From Oscillospiraceae bacterium (GTDB lineage Bacteria; Bacillota; Clostridia; Oscillospirales; Ruminococcaceae), in the NCBI GenBank assembly GCA_017472735.1, contig JAFUOD010000003.1:62001-126000 (forward strand): a DNA stretch of 64,000 bases. Direction: 5' to 3'. How positions within the stretch are numbered: the first letter of the stretch is position 1; each line of letters begins with the position of its first letter. Made by a program: the position numbers and the translations under genes. This document shows positions 15,065 to 24,146 of this stretch, piece by piece. The notes beneath the pieces are model-generated. The model was not told where the DNA came from, made no database searches, and saw nothing but the letters and a program-made list of their open reading frames with translations.

Positions 15065-16867
15065 TTATTCAGCTAAAAGCTCATCCATTTCGTCGATAAG
15101 CTCTCCAAACAGCTTAAGTGCGTTTGCAACGGGCTCGGGTGAATTCATATCTACACCTGCAATTTTTAAAAGCGAGATAGGATCTGTGTGGCTTCCGCCC
15201 GAAAGGAACTTGATGTAATCCTTAACAGCGCTTTCACCCTCGGAAAGAATCCTCTGCGAAAGTGCGATAGCTGCCGAGAAACCGGTAGCATACTGGAAAA
15301 CATAGAAATTATAATAGAAGTGAGGAATTCTCTCCCACTCAAAATCAATTTCTCTGTCAATCACAATATCATCGCCGTAATATTCAACATTAAGCTTGTG
15401 ATAAAGCTCGCACAAGGCATCAGCAGTAAGGCTCTCTCCTCTTTCAGCCATTTCGTTGGTAAGCATTTCAAATTCGGCAAACATTGTCTGACGATAAAGA
15501 GTGGTTCTGAACTGCTCTAAGAAATAGTTGATAAGATAAGCTCTTTGCTTCTTATCGGTTGTTTTGCCAAGGAGGTATTGCATGAGGAGCGCTTCGTTAC
15601 ATGTCGAGGCAACTTCGGCAACAAAAATCACATAATCGCTGTAAACAGCGGGCTGATACTTCTGCGAAAGATAAGAATGAAGTGCGTGACCCATTTCGTG
15701 AGCCAAGGTGAATTCGCTGTCAAGAGTATCTTTATGGTTTAAAAGAACATAAGGGTGAGGTCTTGCGCCTGCAGAATATGCGCCTGAACGCTTGCCGACA
15801 TTTTCGTAAACATCTATCCAGCGATTAGCAAAGCCCTCTTTAAGAATTGACTGATATTCTTCGCCTAAGATCTTAGTAGCTTCTAAGGTGTTTGCCTTAG
15901 CTTCATCATAGGTCACCTTAACGTCAGCCTCGGGTACGATCGAGGTATAAATATCATACATATGAAGCTCGTCAACGCCCATAAGCTTCTTTCTGAGCTT
16001 CATATATTTATGCATATAGTGCATATTTTCGTGAACAGCACTGATAAGATTCTTGTAAACAGATACAGGAACTTCATTGCGGCTGAGTGCAGCCTCTAAA
16101 GTAGAGGGGTACTTTCTCATTTTTGCTGTAAAGATCCTTCCCTTTACTTCTGCATCGTATAAAGCTGCAAGGGTGTTTTTGAACTGCTCAAAAGTGTGAT
16201 AAAGGTTGTTAAACGCAGATTTACGTAGTTCTCTATCCTCGGACTGAACCAAAGGTATATAGCTGCCATTTGTCAAGGGATATTCCTTGCCATCTTTATC
16301 AACGGCATTCGGGAACTTGATGTCGGCATTTTCAAACATTCCGTAGATATTATCGGGCGCATTTTTAAGCTGACCTGCTGCAGCCATAATTGCCTCTTCC
16401 TTTTCGGAGAGAATATGCTCTTTATCACGGCGAACTCTGTCTAAAGAAAGCTTATAAAGCGTAAGCTCAGGCTTTTCTTCATAGAACTTTGCAAGAGTTT
16501 CTTCTTCCATAGCAATAAGCTCTGGGGTGGCATAAGCAAAAAGCGAATTGATGCTAACAAAGAAGCTCATTACCTTGCCTACGAAATCCTGATATTTTGC
16601 AACGGTAGAATCCTGATCGGACTTACGCATTGCATAGTTTGCAAGCTTTGAAAGTCTTAAATCAAGCTCATCCTGCTTTTGCAAATAGCTTAAAAGAGTC
16701 TGTGCACTTTCGCAGAGCTTGCCCTTGTAAGCGGGTGCCAATTCCTCAACAGTTTTCTGCAAAGAAGCTAAATCTTCAAGCCAAGCATCATCTGAAGCGT
16801 ATAAATCCTCAAGCTTCCATGTAAACTCAGCGGGAACTTCGGAGCGTGACCAAATCTTTTCTGACAT
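15065..16867 (-). CDS. pepF: Oligoendopeptidase F (M3B zinc metallopeptidase)
   Basis: Cytoplasmic peptidase cleaving oligopeptides, 600 residues from ATG 16867. The catalytic zinc site HEMGH lies in FTLAHEMGHALHSYLSQ (about residue 385), with the second-glutamate region EVASTCNEALLM after it. N-terminal M3B features such as WKLEDLYASD are present. A TTG at 16885 would add six residues, but GAAAGG is well placed for the ATG. No signal peptide is present. Confidence 0.96.
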   Translation of the reverse strand: MSEKIWSRSEVPAEFTWKLEDLYASDDAWLEDLASLQKTVEELAPAYKGKLCESAQTLLSYLQKQDELDLRLSKLANYAMRKSDQDSTVAKYQDFVGKVMSFFVSINSLFAYATPELIAMEEETLAKFYEEKPELTLYKLSLDRVRRDKEHILSEKEEAIMAAAGQLKNAPDNIYGMFENADIKFPNAVDKDGKEYPLTNGSYIPLVQSEDRELRKSAFNNLYHTFEQFKNTLAALYDAEVKGRIFTAKMRKYPSTLEAALSRNEVPVSVYKNLISAVHENMHYMHKYMKLRKKLMGVDELHMYDIYTSIVPEADVKVTYDEAKANTLEATKILGEEYQSILKEGFANRWIDVYENVGKRSGAYSAGARPHPYVLLNHKDTLDSEFTLAHEMGHALHSYLSQKYQPAVYSDYVIFVAEVASTCNEALLMQYLLGKTTDKKQRAYLINYFLEQFRTTLYRQTMFAEFEMLTNEMAERGESLTADALCELYHKLNVEYYGDDIVIDREIDFEWERIPHFYYNFYVFQYATGFSAAIALSQRILSEGESAVKDYIKFLSGGSHTDPISLLKIAGVDMNSPEPVANALKLFGELIDEMDELLAE

Positions 16868-16989
16868 TGTATCAAATCCTTTCAAATTTTAATATTTGCC
16901 TTATTGTACCACGTTTTTTTGCTCTTGTCAAAGATATTGGCAAATTGCGACAAAATATTTAATTAAACGGCTCTGTTCGGTCTTATATA

Positions 16990-17020
16990 AAAAAGCCTCC
17001 CAAAAAAGGGAGGCTTTAAT
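16990..17020 (-). terminator. Terminator after the large surface protein gene
   Basis: Perfect ten-base stem AAAGCCTCCC / GGGAGGCTTT just past the stop at 17036. Confidence 0.8.
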
Positions 17021-17035
17021 ATTATTGGGTTTAAA

Positions 17036-18742
17036 TTATCTCTTGGTGATAACTACTGCCAAAGCAGCAACGAGCATAGGAACAACTGCAAGAGCAAGAC
17101 CGGTCTTGGGATTCTCTTCAACAGCAGGTTCTTCAGCAGGTTCTTCAACGTCAACAGTTACATCTTCTTCCTCATCGGTAGAAGGTTCAACAGGGTCGGT
17201 AACTTCAACAATGATTTCGTCTTCAGCGGGTTCAACATGGTGACCGCAGTAGAGACAAGTGTTGTTTTCGTCAAACACGTGCTCGGTAGTGATGATGATG
17301 CCCTGACCGATCTGTGCATGGTATTCATCGCCCATGATTACATAAGCACCGAAACGACCGTCCTTCTTGCTGCTGTTAGCAGCAGCTTCTAATTCAGCCT
17401 TCTTAGCTGCATAAGCTTCGTCGTATTCATCCATTGTACCGTAGAATACGCCAATGTGAGTAAGAGTAAGGTTGTTCAAAGCACCACCACCGGGGCCCTT
17501 GAACTGTACGCTGTCAGCACCATCGCCTGTAGCAACGATTTCAACGAGTACATCAAATTCTCTATCAGTAACGGTTGTTATATCAGAGCGAGAAACCCAC
17601 GCACCCTGGCTGATCCAGTAACGGAAGTCGCCATCAGATGTACCGATGAAGTGTAATACGATAGATTCGCCTGTGTTAACAGTACTAATGCTCTTTAACT
17701 GCAAGTCGCCGCTTACGCCGTCAAGAGTACCAACGCTGTTTTCAAGTGCCTTGTAAACATCCTCGTGAGTAACTTCTGTGTCAACAGCAGGAGCAGGCAT
17801 TTCAAACCAAGCCTTGTAGAGTTTGAATTCGTTAGACCAAAGCTGAACAGTAAAGTTGTAAATACCATCAAGAGTTTCATCACCTGTGGCCGATACATAC
17901 TTAGCAACAACGTCATCCAACTTTACAGTTCCAATATACTTGCCATCGGAATCTGTCTGAACACTGAAGGGAACGTCATAGGAACCTTCATCCCAAGCAT
18001 TGAATCTGGCGATAGGACCGTTGTTTCCACTCCAAGTTGCAAAGCCGTTGCAAGTAAATTGAATGGAGAACTTGACACCACCCATTTTAGCGTATTCCTT
18101 GATATCATCGATAGAAGCACCAGGGAACGCATCGTGATCGGAACCCCAGAAAGGACCTTCAGCGAATGAGCCCCAAGGATCGATGTAAGCATCGGTTCCG
18201 CTCATGGTATCGCCAGTTTCACTTTCGAAAACGGTAAGGATAGGATCAAATGCAGGTTCTTCGGGTTCTTCGGGTACTACGGGAGCTACAACGCTGAAAG
18301 TAACTTCAACCTTAGCAGCGTTCATGGGGTTAGAGTCGATGTGGTCAGCGCCGCCGAAATTGGGTGTGAGGTAGGGCTTGATTTCGATCTTGCCTTCAGA
18401 GCCAACGGTGAAATCAAATGTAGCCTTGCCGCCGTCGAAGGTGTAAGCAGTATCGTCGATCTTAAGTTCGGTAATGCTGATTACAGTTCCTTCAGGAATG
18501 CTGGTAGGTTCGTTTTCACCGGCAGTATTCTTAACGATAAGCCAATCGTAGGACTTAGCGCTGCCTTCCCAAGAAAGGGTGTAGGTGCCGGGGCCAGCCA
18601 CAGAAACAGTTTTGTCTGCACCCCAACCGCCGACATACAGGCCGAGCTCAACAGGGGTTGCAAAGGTATTCTCAGCACTTGCTACTACTGCCATTGACAT
18701 GAGCATTGTAACTGCCAAAATAACAGCTAAAAGTTTTTTCAT
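17036..18742 (-). CDS. Multidomain secreted surface protein with C-terminal sorting-type anchor
   Basis: A 568-residue protein starting at ATG 18742 with GGAGG. Signal peptide at 1-24 (MKKLLAVILAVTMLMSMAVV, cut near ASAEN). Domain A, about 25-155, begins VELGLYVGGWGAD and includes ADHIDSNP; the protein encoded at 22124 has the same domain. Domain B, about 170-320, with IDPWGSF and FATWSG, matches the protein at 21184. A third region has a CLYCGHH motif. An acidic linker then leads to NPKTG, a hydrophobic span and TKR. This is a sortase-substrate layout. The beta-sandwich look of A and B suggests carbohydrate binding, but that is inference. Confidence 0.82.
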   Translation of the reverse strand: MKKLLAVILAVTMLMSMAVVASAENTFATPVELGLYVGGWGADKTVSVAGPGTYTLSWEGSAKSYDWLIVKNTAGENEPTSIPEGTVISITELKIDDTAYTFDGGKATFDFTVGSEGKIEIKPYLTPNFGGADHIDSNPMNAAKVEVTFSVVAPVVPEEPEEPAFDPILTVFESETGDTMSGTDAYIDPWGSFAEGPFWGSDHDAFPGASIDDIKEYAKMGGVKFSIQFTCNGFATWSGNNGPIARFNAWDEGSYDVPFSVQTDSDGKYIGTVKLDDVVAKYVSATGDETLDGIYNFTVQLWSNEFKLYKAWFEMPAPAVDTEVTHEDVYKALENSVGTLDGVSGDLQLKSISTVNTGESIVLHFIGTSDGDFRYWISQGAWVSRSDITTVTDREFDVLVEIVATGDGADSVQFKGPGGGALNNLTLTHIGVFYGTMDEYDEAYAAKKAELEAAANSSKKDGRFGAYVIMGDEYHAQIGQGIIITTEHVFDENNTCLYCGHHVEPAEDEIIVEVTDPVEPSTDEEEDVTVDVEEPAEEPAVEENPKTGLALAVVPMLVAALAVVITKR

Positions 18743-18977
18743 ACAATTTCCTCCAAAAATATATAGTGTCGCTTTATTAGCTAAGTATAATATAGCAAAA
18801 TTTATCGAACAAGTAAAGTCTTTCGCGCCATAAAAATATTGCGCGAAGTCGCATTTTTCCGAAAAAGTACATTTTTTTCGTGCAATGTGCAAAACATTTA
18901 TCAAAAAACAACCTCGAAAATAATATTTTTGCAACAAAGCTGAACAAAGCGATACAATTTAAAATAATAACACCATG

Positions 18978-19008
18978 CATAAAGAACCACCTTTCGGGTG
19001 GTTCTTTG
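18978..19008 (-). terminator. Terminator of the rplM-rpsI operon
   Basis: Stem AAAGAACCACC / GGTGGTTCTTT about 30 bases after the rpsI stop, with T-rich flank on the minus strand. Confidence 0.8.
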
Positions 19009-19038
19009 AAATGTGTTTTGCGAATAAGAAATAAGCAA

Positions 19039-19440
19039 TTATCTCTTGGAGAACTGGGGTGCACGACGTGCAGCCTTGAGACCGTATTTCTTTCTTTCCT
19101 TCATTCTGGGGTCTCTGGTAAGGAAGCCTGCAGCCTTAAGAGCGGGACGGAGCTCTGCGTTATACTGCAAGAGAGCTCTGGAAATACCGTGTCTGATAGC
19201 GCCTGCCTGGCCGGAAACACCGCCGCCTGCAACAGTACAAACGATGTCGAAGTTTTCTGCTGCGTTGCAAAGGTTGAGGGGCTGACGAACGATGAGCTTG
19301 AGAGTGTCAAGTCCGAAGTAATCATCAATGTCTCTGCCGTTGATGGTTACCTTGCCGGTGCCCTGGTAAAGACGTACTCTTGCAACAGAGTGCTTCTTTC
19401 TGCCGGTTCCGTAGAAATATGCCTGTTTAGATTCGTACAT
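19039..19440 (-). CDS. rpsI: 30S ribosomal protein S9
   Basis: A 133-residue ribosomal protein. It has [18 protein letters not shown], the [19 protein letters not shown] core and the conserved basic C-terminus ending FSKR, which reaches the P-site tRNA anticodon loop. It follows rplM by 16 bases in the classic rplM-rpsI operon. Confidence 0.98.
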   Translation of the reverse strand: MYESKQAYFYGTGRKKHSVARVRLYQGTGKVTINGRDIDDYFGLDTLKLIVRQPLNLCNAAENFDIVCTVAGGGVSGQAGAIRHGISRALLQYNAELRPALKAAGFLTRDPRMKERKKYGLKAARRAPQFSKR

Positions 19441-19456
19441 TATTCGTTACCTCCCA

Positions 19457-19885
19457 TTAAAGCTCGATAGCCTCAGGCTGCTGTGCAGCATGAGGATGCT
19501 CGCTGCCGCTGTAAGTCTTAAGTCTCTTAGCGGAGTTAGCACCGATGGTGTTGTGAGGAAGCATACCCTCAACAGCAATCTTCATAGCTCTTTCGGGTTC
19601 CTTAACCATCATATCAGAATACTTGTATTCCTTGAGGTGTCCGATCCAGCCGGTGTGCCATCTGAATACCTTCTGGTTGATCTTGTTGCCTGTGAGAACT
19701 GCTTTGTCGCAGTTGATGATGATTACGTGGTCGCCGCAATCAACATGAGGTGTGTAGGTGGGCTTGTTCTTACCGTTAAGGATAGAAGCAGCAGCTGCAG
19801 CTACACGGCCGAGGGGCTTGTTAGCAGCGTCGATAACATACCATTTACGTTCAACGTTCTGCGGGTTAGCCATAAATGTTGACAT
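19457..19885 (-). CDS. rplM: 50S ribosomal protein L13
   Basis: A 142-residue L13. [35 protein letters not shown] and [18 protein letters not shown] are diagnostic. I choose ATG 19885: an earlier in-frame ATG at 19900 is part of the ATGGAGG ribosome binding site itself. A consensus promoter and a probable L13 leader lie upstream. Confidence 0.97.
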   Translation of the reverse strand: MSTFMANPQNVERKWYVIDAANKPLGRVAAAAASILNGKNKPTYTPHVDCGDHVIIINCDKAVLTGNKINQKVFRWHTGWIGHLKEYKYSDMMVKEPERAMKIAVEGMLPHNTIGANSAKRLKTYSGSEHPHAAQQPEAIEL

Positions 19886-19960
19886 TTTAGTTACCTCCAT
19901 TATAATAATGAATTGCAGGGCGTTTTACCCATGAGGACAAACTCTGCCCTCGAAACAACG
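19886..19960 (-). ncRNA. Probable L13 ribosomal protein leader
   Basis: The 75-base 5' region of rplM folds GGGCAGAGTTTGTCC with CGCCCTGC-type pairing (GCAGGGCG complements the left arm). Firmicutes rplM genes commonly carry such an autoregulatory leader bound by L13. Confidence 0.6.
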
Positions 19961-19966
19961 TTTTGC

Positions 19967-19995
19967 ATTATATAACCTTTTTTAAGGGTTGTCAA
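19967..19995 (-). promoter_or_regulatory. Perfect consensus promoter of rplM-rpsI
   Basis: TTGACA (19990-19995), 17 bases, TATAAT (19967-19972) on the minus strand. Confidence 0.85.
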
Positions 19996-20218
19996 TAGTT
20001 TTTTTGAACTTTTTTTAAATATATCCCTCTATCTTGCGTTTTCTCTTTAAATCTCGCTTATTTTCTTTAATTCTCGGTTTTCATTTCATTTTTTGTGCTA
20101 TAGAAAAAGTATACAACCGTGCCAATCGGTGGCTCACTCAAACTGGATAATTTGCCGAAAGAGTATTGATTTATCATCTAAAACGATTGATATATTGTAA
20201 CGTAATTTACTTATCTAC

Positions 20219-20247
20219 TTGAAATCAATACCATATACCATTATAAT
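20219..20247 (+). promoter_or_regulatory. Promoter of the first surface-protein gene
   Basis: TTGAAA (20219-20224), 17 bases, TATAAT (20242-20247). The preceding stretch from 20000 is AT-rich with nothing else I can support. Confidence 0.7.
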
Positions 20248-20290
20248 GTGTTTAGGCTTTTGCCATATTCTTTGAAAGGAAATGATAATT

Positions 20291-20974
20291 ATGAAAAAGA
20301 TTTTTGCTTTGGTATTGGCTTTTGCATTGGTACTTGCAATGACAGTTACCGCTTTGGCAGTTAGCTATGACTTCGAAGACGGCACTGTTCCTGCTGAATG
20401 GGAACAGCACTGGGGCGCAAAGCAGTTTGCAGTTGCTGACGGAGCTTTGTTTGTTGAGAGAGTTACTGACAACAACTCTTACTTCTCTGCAGGCTTCAAT
20501 GCCGGTGCATTCAAGGCCGGCGTTGGCTACACTGTAAAGGCTGACATCTGGTTCGACGATGCTGAATACGGTGACACCATTTTGTGGATCGGCCTCGTTG
20601 ACAGCGGCTTTGACGGCACTGTTTATGCAAGCGCTGAACAGTCCATGACTACCGGTGAAGTTGTAACTCTTACCTTTACCTTCACCCCCGAGACAGACCT
20701 CGAAAACGTTTGGTTCTCCTCTAAGCAGAATGTATGGAACGGACAGGGTGTTGACTACTACCTCGACAACGTTTCTATCGTTGAAGGTATCGAAGAAGCT
20801 CCCGTGGATGAAGCTCCTGTTGATGAAGCTCCTGCTGACGAAGCTCCCGTTGACGAAGCTCCTGTTGATGAAGCTCCCGCTGCTGACGAAGCTCCTGCTG
20901 AAACAGGTCTTGCTTTGGCAATCGTTCCTATGATCATTGCTGCAGCTGCAGTTGTTCTTTCTAAGAAGAACTAA
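20291..20974 (+). CDS. Secreted surface protein with CBM4/9-like domain and PAETG anchor
   Basis: A 227-residue protein. Start ATG 20291 is chosen because AAAGGA lies ten bases upstream; the in-frame ATG at 20282 is too close to it. Signal peptide 1-24 (KKIFALVLAFALVLAMTVTA). The single domain (about 25-170) begins YDFEDGTVPAEWEQHWG, has DYYLDNVSIVEG at its end, and looks like a carbohydrate-binding beta-sandwich of the CBM4/9 type. A tandem acidic linker of VDEAP/ADEAP units follows, then PAETG, the hydrophobic span LALAIVPMIIAAAAVVL and SKKN. The last 94 bases are nearly identical to the next gene. Confidence 0.82.
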   Translation: MKKIFALVLAFALVLAMTVTALAVSYDFEDGTVPAEWEQHWGAKQFAVADGALFVERVTDNNSYFSAGFNAGAFKAGVGYTVKADIWFDDAEYGDTILWIGLVDSGFDGTVYASAEQSMTTGEVVTLTFTFTPETDLENVWFSSKQNVWNGQGVDYYLDNVSIVEGIEEAPVDEAPVDEAPADEAPVDEAPVDEAPAADEAPAETGLALAIVPMIIAAAAVVLSKKN

Positions 20975-21006
20975 TTGATAGTTACATAATAACTTTCAGA
21001 CACGAA

Positions 21007-21037
21007 AGCCTCCCCTAACCGGGAGGTTTTTGTTTTT
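21007..21037 (+). terminator. Terminator
   Basis: CCTCCC / GGGAGG stem followed by TTTTTGTTTTT, 30 bases past the stop at 20974. Confidence 0.75.
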
Positions 21038-21108
21038 ATACACAATCACAAGGCTGATTTTGTGCGAAGTAACTACATATTGTGTTTCATTTTTGTAATA
21101 ATAACGAA

Positions 21109-21137
21109 TTTACACTAAACATAAAATCTGGTATAAT
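21109..21137 (+). promoter_or_regulatory. Promoter of the second surface-protein gene
   Basis: TTTACA (21109-21114), 17 bases, TATAAT (21132-21137). Confidence 0.7.
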
Positions 21138-21183
21138 ATATAAAGCTAAAAAGCTAATATTATTCTGTTTGGAGGAAAAAATT

Positions 21184-21924
21184 ATGAAGAAGATTTTTGC
21201 ACTTGTTTTAGCTCTTGTTATGGCACTTTGTGCAATGAGCGTAAGCGTATTTGCTGAAACGATCACCTTGTTCAACAACCCCGACGGTGATACCCTTAAG
21301 GCTGACGGAACTTATACTGATCCTTGGGACGGTTTCGGTATCGGCAGTGTTGCTGTTAACGACAAGGCATATGGCGAACTTTCTATTGATGAAATCAAGA
21401 CTATCACCCTTGAAGGCGGTGCTAAGGTTGTAATGGAATTCGCTTGTGCTTCCTTTGCTACATGGCAGACTGAATCTCCCGAGCTCCAGTTCAACAACTG
21501 GGATAACGAAGAAGCTCTTCAGGTTAACGCTGAACTTACTGATCTCGGCGACGGCAAGTGGATGGCAGTTTGGTCACTCGATGATTGCTACGCTAACCTC
21601 ACCAATGCCGGTTTGACCATTGATGACGTTAGATGTCTCGGCGTTCAGCTTTGGGCTGACCAGTTTGTTCTTTACAGCGTTAAGATCGTTACCGGCGATG
21701 ACGCTAACATTGAAGCTCCTGCTGTTGACGAAGCTCCTGCTGAAGACGTTGAGGCACCCGCTGAAGATGTTGAAGCTCCTGCTGTTGACGAAGCGCCCGC
21801 TGAAGACACCACTGTAGAAGATGCTCCTGCTGCTGACGAAGCTCCTGCTGAAACAGGTCTTGCTTTGGCAATCGTTCCTATGATCATTGCTGCAGCTGCA
21901 GTTGTTCTTTCCAAGAAGAACTAA
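21184..21924 (+). CDS. Secreted surface protein with domain B and PAETG anchor
   Basis: A 246-residue protein from ATG 21184 behind GGAGG. Signal peptide 1-23 (KKIFALVLALVMALCAMSVS). The domain (about 24-165) has TDPWDGF, FATWQTE, LQFNNWD and VQLWADQFVLY and is homologous to domain B of the protein at 17036. A repetitive acidic linker (VDEAPAEDVEAP type units) follows, then the shared C-terminus PAETG, hydrophobic span and SKKN. The upstream in-frame ATG at 21082 overlaps the promoter and is rejected as start. Confidence 0.82.
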   Translation: MKKIFALVLALVMALCAMSVSVFAETITLFNNPDGDTLKADGTYTDPWDGFGIGSVAVNDKAYGELSIDEIKTITLEGGAKVVMEFACASFATWQTESPELQFNNWDNEEALQVNAELTDLGDGKWMAVWSLDDCYANLTNAGLTIDDVRCLGVQLWADQFVLYSVKIVTGDDANIEAPAVDEAPAEDVEAPAEDVEAPAVDEAPAEDTTVEDAPAADEAPAETGLALAIVPMIIAAAAVVLSKKN

Positions 21925-21945
21925 TAATTTATACTTAGGTTCAAG

Positions 21946-21976
21946 AAAAGCTCCCTTTAAACAAGGGAGCTTTTTG
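21946..21976 (+). terminator. Terminator
   Basis: Stem AAAGCTCCCTT / AAGGGAGCTTT followed by TTT, 23 bases past the stop. Confidence 0.8.
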
Positions 21977-22046
21977 TATGTTATTTAAGATTATTGATAT
22001 TTTATGATGTATTTTTGATTTAATCTAATAAATTTCGGCGTGCTTA

Positions 22047-22075
22047 TTGAAATATTGTTGATAAAACGTTATAAT
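22047..22075 (+). promoter_or_regulatory. Promoter of the third surface-protein gene
   Basis: TTGAAA (22047-22052), 17 bases, TATAAT (22070-22075). Confidence 0.7.
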
Positions 22076-22123
22076 ACTTTAAGAGATATTTCTCGAAACA
22101 TTTTTTGAAAGGAAATGATAATT

Positions 22124-22783
22124 ATGAAGAAGATTTTATCTTTAGCTTTGGCAGCTATGCTCGTTTTGGCTCTTGCTGTTAACTGCTTCGCAGCTTACGA
22201 TGCACCTGTTTCCCTCGGTCTTTATGTAGGCGGATGGGGCGCTGATGTTACTGTTGACGTTGACAAGCCCGGTGTTTACACCATTGTTTTTGACGGTGAG
22301 GAACGTAGCTTTGACTGGCTCATCATCAAGACCTCTACCGGCAATCAGGAAAACGAACCTACTTCCATTCCTGAAGGCACCATCATCAGCATTACCGAGC
22401 TTAAGATCGACGGCGTTTCTTACACCTTCGACGGCGGTAACGCTACTTGGGATTACACTGTAGGCGCTGAAGGCAAGATCGAAATGAAGCCTTGGCTTAA
22501 CCCTGCTTTCGGTGGCGCTGACCACATCGACAACAACCCTAAGACCGGTTCTAAGATTGAAGTTACTTTGACTGTTGATGCTGCTAACATCACCGAAGAT
22601 GCTCCCGTTGAGGAAGAAGTCGAGACTCCCGTAGAGGAAGAACCCGTTGAAGAAGCTCCTACTACCGAAGCTCCCGTTGATGAAGCTCCTGCTGATGAAG
22701 CTCCCGCTGAGACCGGCTTGGCACTCGCTGTAGTTCCCATGATCGTGGCTTTGGCTGCTGTTGTTCTTTCCAAGAAGAACTAA
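22124..22783 (+). CDS. Secreted surface protein with domain A and PAETG anchor
   Basis: A 219-residue protein from ATG 22124, with the same GAAAGGAAATGATAATTATG context as the gene at 20291. Signal peptide 1-23. The domain (about 24-150) has VSLGLYVGGWGAD, PTSIPEGTIISITELKIDG and FGGADHIDNNP, closely matching domain A of the protein at 17036. An acidic Pro-Val-Glu linker leads to PAETG, the span LALAVVPMIVALAAVVL and SKKN. It is followed by a terminator. Confidence 0.82.
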   Translation: MKKILSLALAAMLVLALAVNCFAAYDAPVSLGLYVGGWGADVTVDVDKPGVYTIVFDGEERSFDWLIIKTSTGNQENEPTSIPEGTIISITELKIDGVSYTFDGGNATWDYTVGAEGKIEMKPWLNPAFGGADHIDNNPKTGSKIEVTLTVDAANITEDAPVEEEVETPVEEEPVEEAPTTEAPVDEAPADEAPAETGLALAVVPMIVALAAVVLSKKN

Positions 22784-22802
22784 TTTAAGCTTTAGAACAT
22801 TG

Positions 22803-22834
22803 AAAGCTCCCTTATTTTAAGGGAGCTTTTTTTA
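22803..22834 (+). terminator. Terminator
   Basis: Stem AAAGCTCCCTT / AAGGGAGCTTT plus T run. Nearly the same as the one after the gene ending at 21924. Confidence 0.8.
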
Positions 22835-22880
22835 TATACTGCCAAACGATAAAAAATAACATTTAATTATTTATCATATA

Positions 22881-22909
22881 TTGACATTTACATTTATTGG
22901 TGATACAAT
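22881..22909 (+). promoter_or_regulatory. Promoter of the pilin-like / sortase unit
   Basis: TTGACA (22881-22886), 17 bases, TACAAT (22904-22909). Confidence 0.75.
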
Positions 22910-22966
22910 TTATAATATACATTTTACAATTTAAGTAATTTATAACAATTTAGGGATTTGATAGAT

Positions 22967-24088
22967 ATGAAGAGATTTTTTAAAATTATTTTGTGTTTAA
23001 TTGTTTTATGCTTGGCTGTCTCGCTCACCTGCATTGTCATCAGCGCTGAGAATTCGGGTGTGGTTTATGAAGGCGGAGCAGAAAAGTTTGTTTTCGTTGA
23101 CGATGACGATCTTTTCGACAGCTTTAAAGACCTCATGCCCGGAGACACCGTTACACAGACAGTAACGGTAAACAGCAAAAAGATAGGCACAGGTTATGTT
23201 AATATCTACCTTCGCGCTGAGCCTCATGGCGAAAGCAACCCATTGAGCGAAGAAGTTGCCAAGACTGAAACCGTGGACTCGATGCATGAGTTTTTAAGTC
23301 AGCTTTACATGAAGGTTAAATGCGACGGGAATTTGATTTTTAGTGCCAACCCCGGTGAGCTTGACGGTCTCGAAAAAAATGTTTTTATCGGTACATTTGG
23401 CTATGGCGACGAAAAGATTTTGGAAATTGAGCTTGAAGTGCCTGCAACGCTGGACAGCAAGTTCCAGAATTCAATAGGCGAGGTTGACTGGATATTCACC
23501 GCAGAGGAAATTACTAAACAGGATTACGAAAACACTTTGGTTCATATTACCGGTTCAAAGTATTTAAACGACGAAATACCCAAGGATGAAAGCTTTAAAT
23601 TTGTTTTGCTTAACCATCGCGGGGAATATGTTCAGTCTACCACAAGCATGCAGTCAAACATAATCTTCTCGCCAATGACCCTTGATGAAGGAACTCATGT
23701 CTTTACCGTTCACGAGGTTAATGAAGGCAAGGAAGGCATTATTTACGACTCGACAGTTTATAAGGTTTATGTTGTAGTGAACGAAGACGGTACGTGGGAT
23801 TCCACATATGTATCAGGCGGAAACTATTATGAATGGTTTGTGTTTAACAACTATAGGGACGAATCGGTAGAAGTTGATGACCCCGAAGAGCCCAGCACCG
23901 ATAACGAGGACGACACGGCATTTGCAGATGACGAAGACGACGTTGTAAGCAACGACAAGGAAGCTGCAACCCCCGTGACAGGTGATGACACAAGCATTAT
24001 TATGTGGGTAGTTATTTTAATTTTGGGCATTGCGGCAATTGTTACCGTATTCTTGCTTGACAAGAAAAAGAAGAAAACAGAAAACTAA
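22967..24088 (+). CDS. Pilin-like surface protein with Spy0128-type isopeptide domain and sorting signal
   Basis: A 373-residue protein, taken from ATG 22967 (weak AGGG site; a TTG nine bases upstream is less likely). Signal peptide 1-28. The N-terminal part (about 30-195) has LFDSFKDLMPGDTVTQTVTV, a pattern seen in Firmicutes fibre and pilin-associated proteins. The second part (about 198-300) matches the Spy0128/FctA pilin isopeptide domain: GSKYLND, FKFVLLN, FSPMTLDEGTHVFTVHEV, IIYDSTVYKVYVVV and a closing FNNY. Known members form Lys-Asn cross-links. An acidic linker, TPVTGD, a hydrophobic helix and the tail KKKKKTEN form a classic sorting signal. The sortase gene follows 58 bases later. 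Confidence 0.87.
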   Translation: MKRFFKIILCLIVLCLAVSLTCIVISAENSGVVYEGGAEKFVFVDDDDLFDSFKDLMPGDTVTQTVTVNSKKIGTGYVNIYLRAEPHGESNPLSEEVAKTETVDSMHEFLSQLYMKVKCDGNLIFSANPGELDGLEKNVFIGTFGYGDEKILEIELEVPATLDSKFQNSIGEVDWIFTAEEITKQDYENTLVHITGSKYLNDEIPKDESFKFVLLNHRGEYVQSTTSMQSNIIFSPMTLDEGTHVFTVHEVNEGKEGIIYDSTVYKVYVVVNEDGTWDSTYVSGGNYYEWFVFNNYRDESVEVDDPEEPSTDNEDDTAFADDEDDVVSNDKEAATPVTGDDTSIIMWVVILILGIAAIVTVFLLDKKKKKTEN

Positions 24089-24091
24089 ACA

Positions 24092-24119
24092 AAAAGCGCT
24101 TGCGGAATGATTCCGCAGG
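24092..24119 (+). terminator. Hairpin between the pilin-like gene and the sortase gene
   Basis: Stem GCGCTTGCGGAAT / ATTCCGCAGGCGC with only a weak T tail. It may attenuate sortase expression relative to the substrate gene. Confidence 0.5.
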
Positions 24120-24146
24120 CGCATATTAATATATTTGAGGGTTAAA

